This document shows positions 13,909-15,355 of a DNA stretch of 15,355 nt, one piece after another. Position 1 is the first letter of the stretch, and each line of letters opens with the position of its first letter. Source of the stretch: Methanobacterium sp. UBA294 (lineage in GTDB: Archaea > Methanobacteriota > Methanobacteria > Methanobacteriales > Methanobacteriaceae); contig DACB01000017.1 in the NCBI GenBank assembly GCA_002494495.1, forward strand, positions 1 through 15,355. The letters are read 5' to 3'. The translations under genes were made by a program, and so were the position numbers. The notes under the pieces are model-generated. The model searched no databases, was not told the origin of the DNA, and saw only the letters and a program-made list of their open reading frames with translations.

Positions 13909-14559
13909 ATGACATCTTTCAAAAATTTTTTAAAAACAAGGAACGAAAACCGGCTGAAAACCTTTTTCAGAGATTCAAACCCTACAACCTCCTTGGATAA
14001 TGCCGAGATCCAGGAAAATGTAATCATCGGACAGAAGTATAAAAGACATTCCAAATCTCCTATCATCGGTATAAATGCATTTATACGCTCTAATTCTGTG
14101 ATATACGATGACACAGAAATTGGGGACAATTTTAGAACAGGACATGGAGTAGTAGTAAGAGAAAAGACCAAAATTGGAGATAACGTCCTTATTGGTACTA
14201 ACTCAATTATTGAAGGGCATTGTACCCTTGGAAATAATGTCAGTATCCAATCAAATGTTTATATCCCTACAAATACCATCATTGAAGATTATGTATTTAT
14301 GGGACCCTGTGTTTGTTTCACCAATGATAAATATCCAATTAGAATAGATTTTGATCTTAAAGGGCCAACCATTAGAAGAGGCGCTTCTATCGGTGCTAAT
14401 TCCACCTTTTTATCAGGGATAGAAGTTGGTGAAGGAGCCATGGTGGCTGCCGGAGCAATAGTAACCCATGATATACCCCCATATTATCTAGCAATTGGTG
14501 CTCCAGCCAGGATAAAACCGCTACCGGATAAACTTAAGACTCTAAATAGAATTGGATAA
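13909..14559 (+). CDS. Left-handed beta-helix (hexapeptide repeat) N-acetyltransferase, nucleotide-sugar type
   Basis: This 216-residue protein has imperfect hexapeptide turns from about residue 35 to 190: AEIQENVIIG, SPIIGINAFIRSNSVIYDDTEIG, TKIGDNVLIGTNSIIEG, CTLGNNVSIQSNVYI and TIIEDYVFMGPCVCFTND. Then comes RRGASIGANSTFLSGIEVGEGAMVAAGAIV and the closing DIPPYYLAIGAPARI. The MGPCVCFTND and RRGASIGAN blocks resemble WbpD/WlbB-type enzymes that acetylate 3-amino sugars of UDP-GlcNAc origin. His79 in FRTGHG is a candidate catalytic His. Such sugars occur in methanogen N-glycans, and aglB is adjacent, so a role in making the N-glycan is a reasonable inference; an O-acetyltransferase is also possible. 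The frame starts at TTG 13876, but ATG 13909 is the first ATG and is preferred, with no clear ribosome site for either. Confidence 0.85.
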   Translation: MTSFKNFLKTRNENRLKTFFRDSNPTTSLDNAEIQENVIIGQKYKRHSKSPIIGINAFIRSNSVIYDDTEIGDNFRTGHGVVVREKTKIGDNVLIGTNSIIEGHCTLGNNVSIQSNVYIPTNTIIEDYVFMGPCVCFTNDKYPIRIDFDLKGPTIRRGASIGANSTFLSGIEVGEGAMVAAGAIVTHDIPPYYLAIGAPARIKPLPDKLKTLNRIG

Positions 14560-14564
14560 AATAA

Positions 14565-14744
14565 TTATTTTCCTATTTTAATTATTGAAATAATTTTCTC
14601 GGCTGCTCCCGCTAAAATTGGAGCTTCTACTTTACGCATATTTTTCAGTATTTCTGGATTTTCAAGTGTATTATTTACAAAATTAACTATTTCCTTCTCA
14701 CTTGTACCTAAAAGAATATTCTTACCTATTTCCAAAATATCCAC
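14565..14744 (-). pseudogene. C-terminal remnant resembling UDP-GlcNAc 2-epimerase (WecB/WbpI family)
   Basis: A 59-codon frame opens with GTG three bases after the stop of the triphosphatase gene and reads MDILEIGKNILLGTSEKEIV, then a helical NFVNNTLENPEILKNMRK, and ends GAAEKIISIIKIGK. The order G-x-N-ILxGT, then I-x-x-x-V, then a helix with NPE, then GxAxxI matches the last 60 or so residues of non-hydrolysing UDP-GlcNAc 2-epimerases, although the usual NPYGDG is not present. The catalytic part, which should lie upstream, is replaced by the unrelated triphosphatase gene. It could be a deletion remnant or an independent small protein. Resemblance is moderate and based on pattern only. Confidence 0.5.
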
Positions 14745-14747
14745 CCA

Positions 14748-15278
14748 TTAATCCCTAAAATAAATCCCCTCATTCAACCTGGGGATCATAGCCATAAGCA
14801 CGCATTGCTCGGTATTCCCTGTCCTATCCAGCAATCCACGGGATAGGTAACTCACTGCTCCCATCTTTTCACCCAGATCTTCCACACCGGTCAGCTGGTC
14901 CATCACATCACCCACTTCTTTTCCACTCAGTACTTCCTCTACAACTGATGGCGGATATTCAAAACCAGCACTCACACCCAGGGTTATCTTTTCCCCATCG
15001 TAGATGGCACACCACTGCATATCAACGTAACCGGTGATGGTGTGGGGTGCCTCTATAAGGCCTGATTCAATACCCACACTAAGGTCAAAATCAGGTACAT
15101 AAGCTTCTTTTGCCCTGTTGACCGCCCCTTCAATGGTCTGGTCCAACCCTATGGGCTGGTCAGGTACATCAGAATGCACTGTAACTGAGGATACGGTGAT
15201 GTTAGTATAAAACTTCTCTAAAACGTTCCTGGTGGCCTGGACTTTCACCGGATTTAGGGAACCTACCTGTACCATCAT
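14748..15278 (-). CDS. yjjX: Inosine/xanthosine triphosphatase (YjjX/DUF84 family NTPase)
   Basis: This 176-residue house-cleaning enzyme hydrolyses ITP and XTP to monophosphates to keep damaged purines out of nucleic acids. The nucleotide-binding N-terminus is VGSLNPVKVQATRNVL. It is followed by PIGLDQTIEGAVNRAKEA (about 42-59), SVGIESGLI, GFEYPP with VVEEVL, DQLTGVEDLGEKMGAVSYLSRG and a final ALMAMIPRLN-like helix region near the end. Length and motif order match the family. The start MMVQ has GGAG 11 nt upstream; the second ATG three bases later is equally possible. It is followed on the same strand by the epimerase-like remnant and preceded by the tail of another frame, so its original operon context to the left seems to have been altered. 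Confidence 0.9.
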   Translation of the reverse strand: MMVQVGSLNPVKVQATRNVLEKFYTNITVSSVTVHSDVPDQPIGLDQTIEGAVNRAKEAYVPDFDLSVGIESGLIEAPHTITGYVDMQWCAIYDGEKITLGVSAGFEYPPSVVEEVLSGKEVGDVMDQLTGVEDLGEKMGAVSYLSRGLLDRTGNTEQCVLMAMIPRLNEGIYFRD

Positions 15279-15310
15279 ATATGTTCAAACTCCATTATTA
15301 GGCCAAGTTT

Positions 15311-15355
15311 CTAGTCCCGCAGAACAGTCCCGGCAACATCAATCTCCCCATCCCT
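15311..15355 (-). CDS. 3' end of an unidentified minus-strand gene
   Basis: The frame entering from the right edge reads RDGEIDVAGTVLRD and stops at TAG (15313-15311), 32 bp before the triphosphatase start. The residues look like the end of a real protein, but 14 codons are too few to name it. Confidence 0.35.
   Translation of the reverse strand, partial: RDGEIDVAGTVLRD

Overview
The window looks like chromosome of a methanogenic archaeon of the order Methanobacteriales, probably Methanobacterium or a close relative. The evidence is the gene set: a DUF2070/COG3356 membrane protein, a split class I fumarase beta subunit, archaeal RqcH, an EMC6-like protein, an Era-like GTPase/DUF2073/zinc-ribbon operon, class III signal peptide pilins and an AglB oligosaccharyltransferase. 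Promoters are archaeal (TTTATAAATA-type TATA boxes), ribosome binding sites are GGAGGT-type, and intergenic DNA is very AT-rich. No database search was possible, so names rest on motif recognition.

Left part (1-5710), mostly housekeeping. On the minus strand, the fumarase beta subunit (1326-778) overlaps the start of a DUF6282-type metallohydrolase that runs off the left edge. Divergent from them is the DUF2070 membrane protein (1484-3301), preceded by a near-duplicated TATA element. A small EMC6-like membrane protein (3657-3379) is head-to-head with rqcH (3722-5710), and only 64 bp separate them.

Middle (5711-9794), all minus strand. Four 21-bp T-tract repeats lie downstream of a translationally coupled operon: GTPase (OapA/ArvA), DUF2073 protein (OapB/ArvB) and zinc ribbon (OapC/ArvC). 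This operon has been linked both to replication/translation gene neighbourhoods and to archaeal extracellular vesicle formation. Upstream of it are a UPF0173 metallo-beta-lactamase-fold hydrolase and a 568-residue protein with two N-terminal membrane segments, a long repetitive Lys/Pro/Glu linker and a degenerate PLD/TrmB-like C-terminal domain.

Right part (9800-14744), an AT-rich cell-surface island. It holds three very small class III signal peptide (EppA-type) pilin-like proteins: one alone (10048-10227) and two in tandem (11028-11418). A minus-strand winged-helix protein lies between them. Then follow the oligosaccharyltransferase AglB (with a variant WWDYG motif), a left-handed beta-helix N-acetyltransferase resembling nucleotide-sugar enzymes, and a 59-residue piece that looks like the C-terminus of a UDP-GlcNAc 2-epimerase. 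A reasonable inference is that this region makes, glycosylates and locally regulates a thin surface filament or membrane-anchored peptide set. Two pilin-like genes and the epimerase remnant are shorter than 60 codons and easily missed.

The right edge returns to housekeeping with a YjjX/DUF84 inosine/xanthosine triphosphatase and the last codons of another minus-strand reading frame. No rRNA, tRNA, CRISPR array or insertion sequence was recognised. No gene-free stretch exceeds 300 bp.
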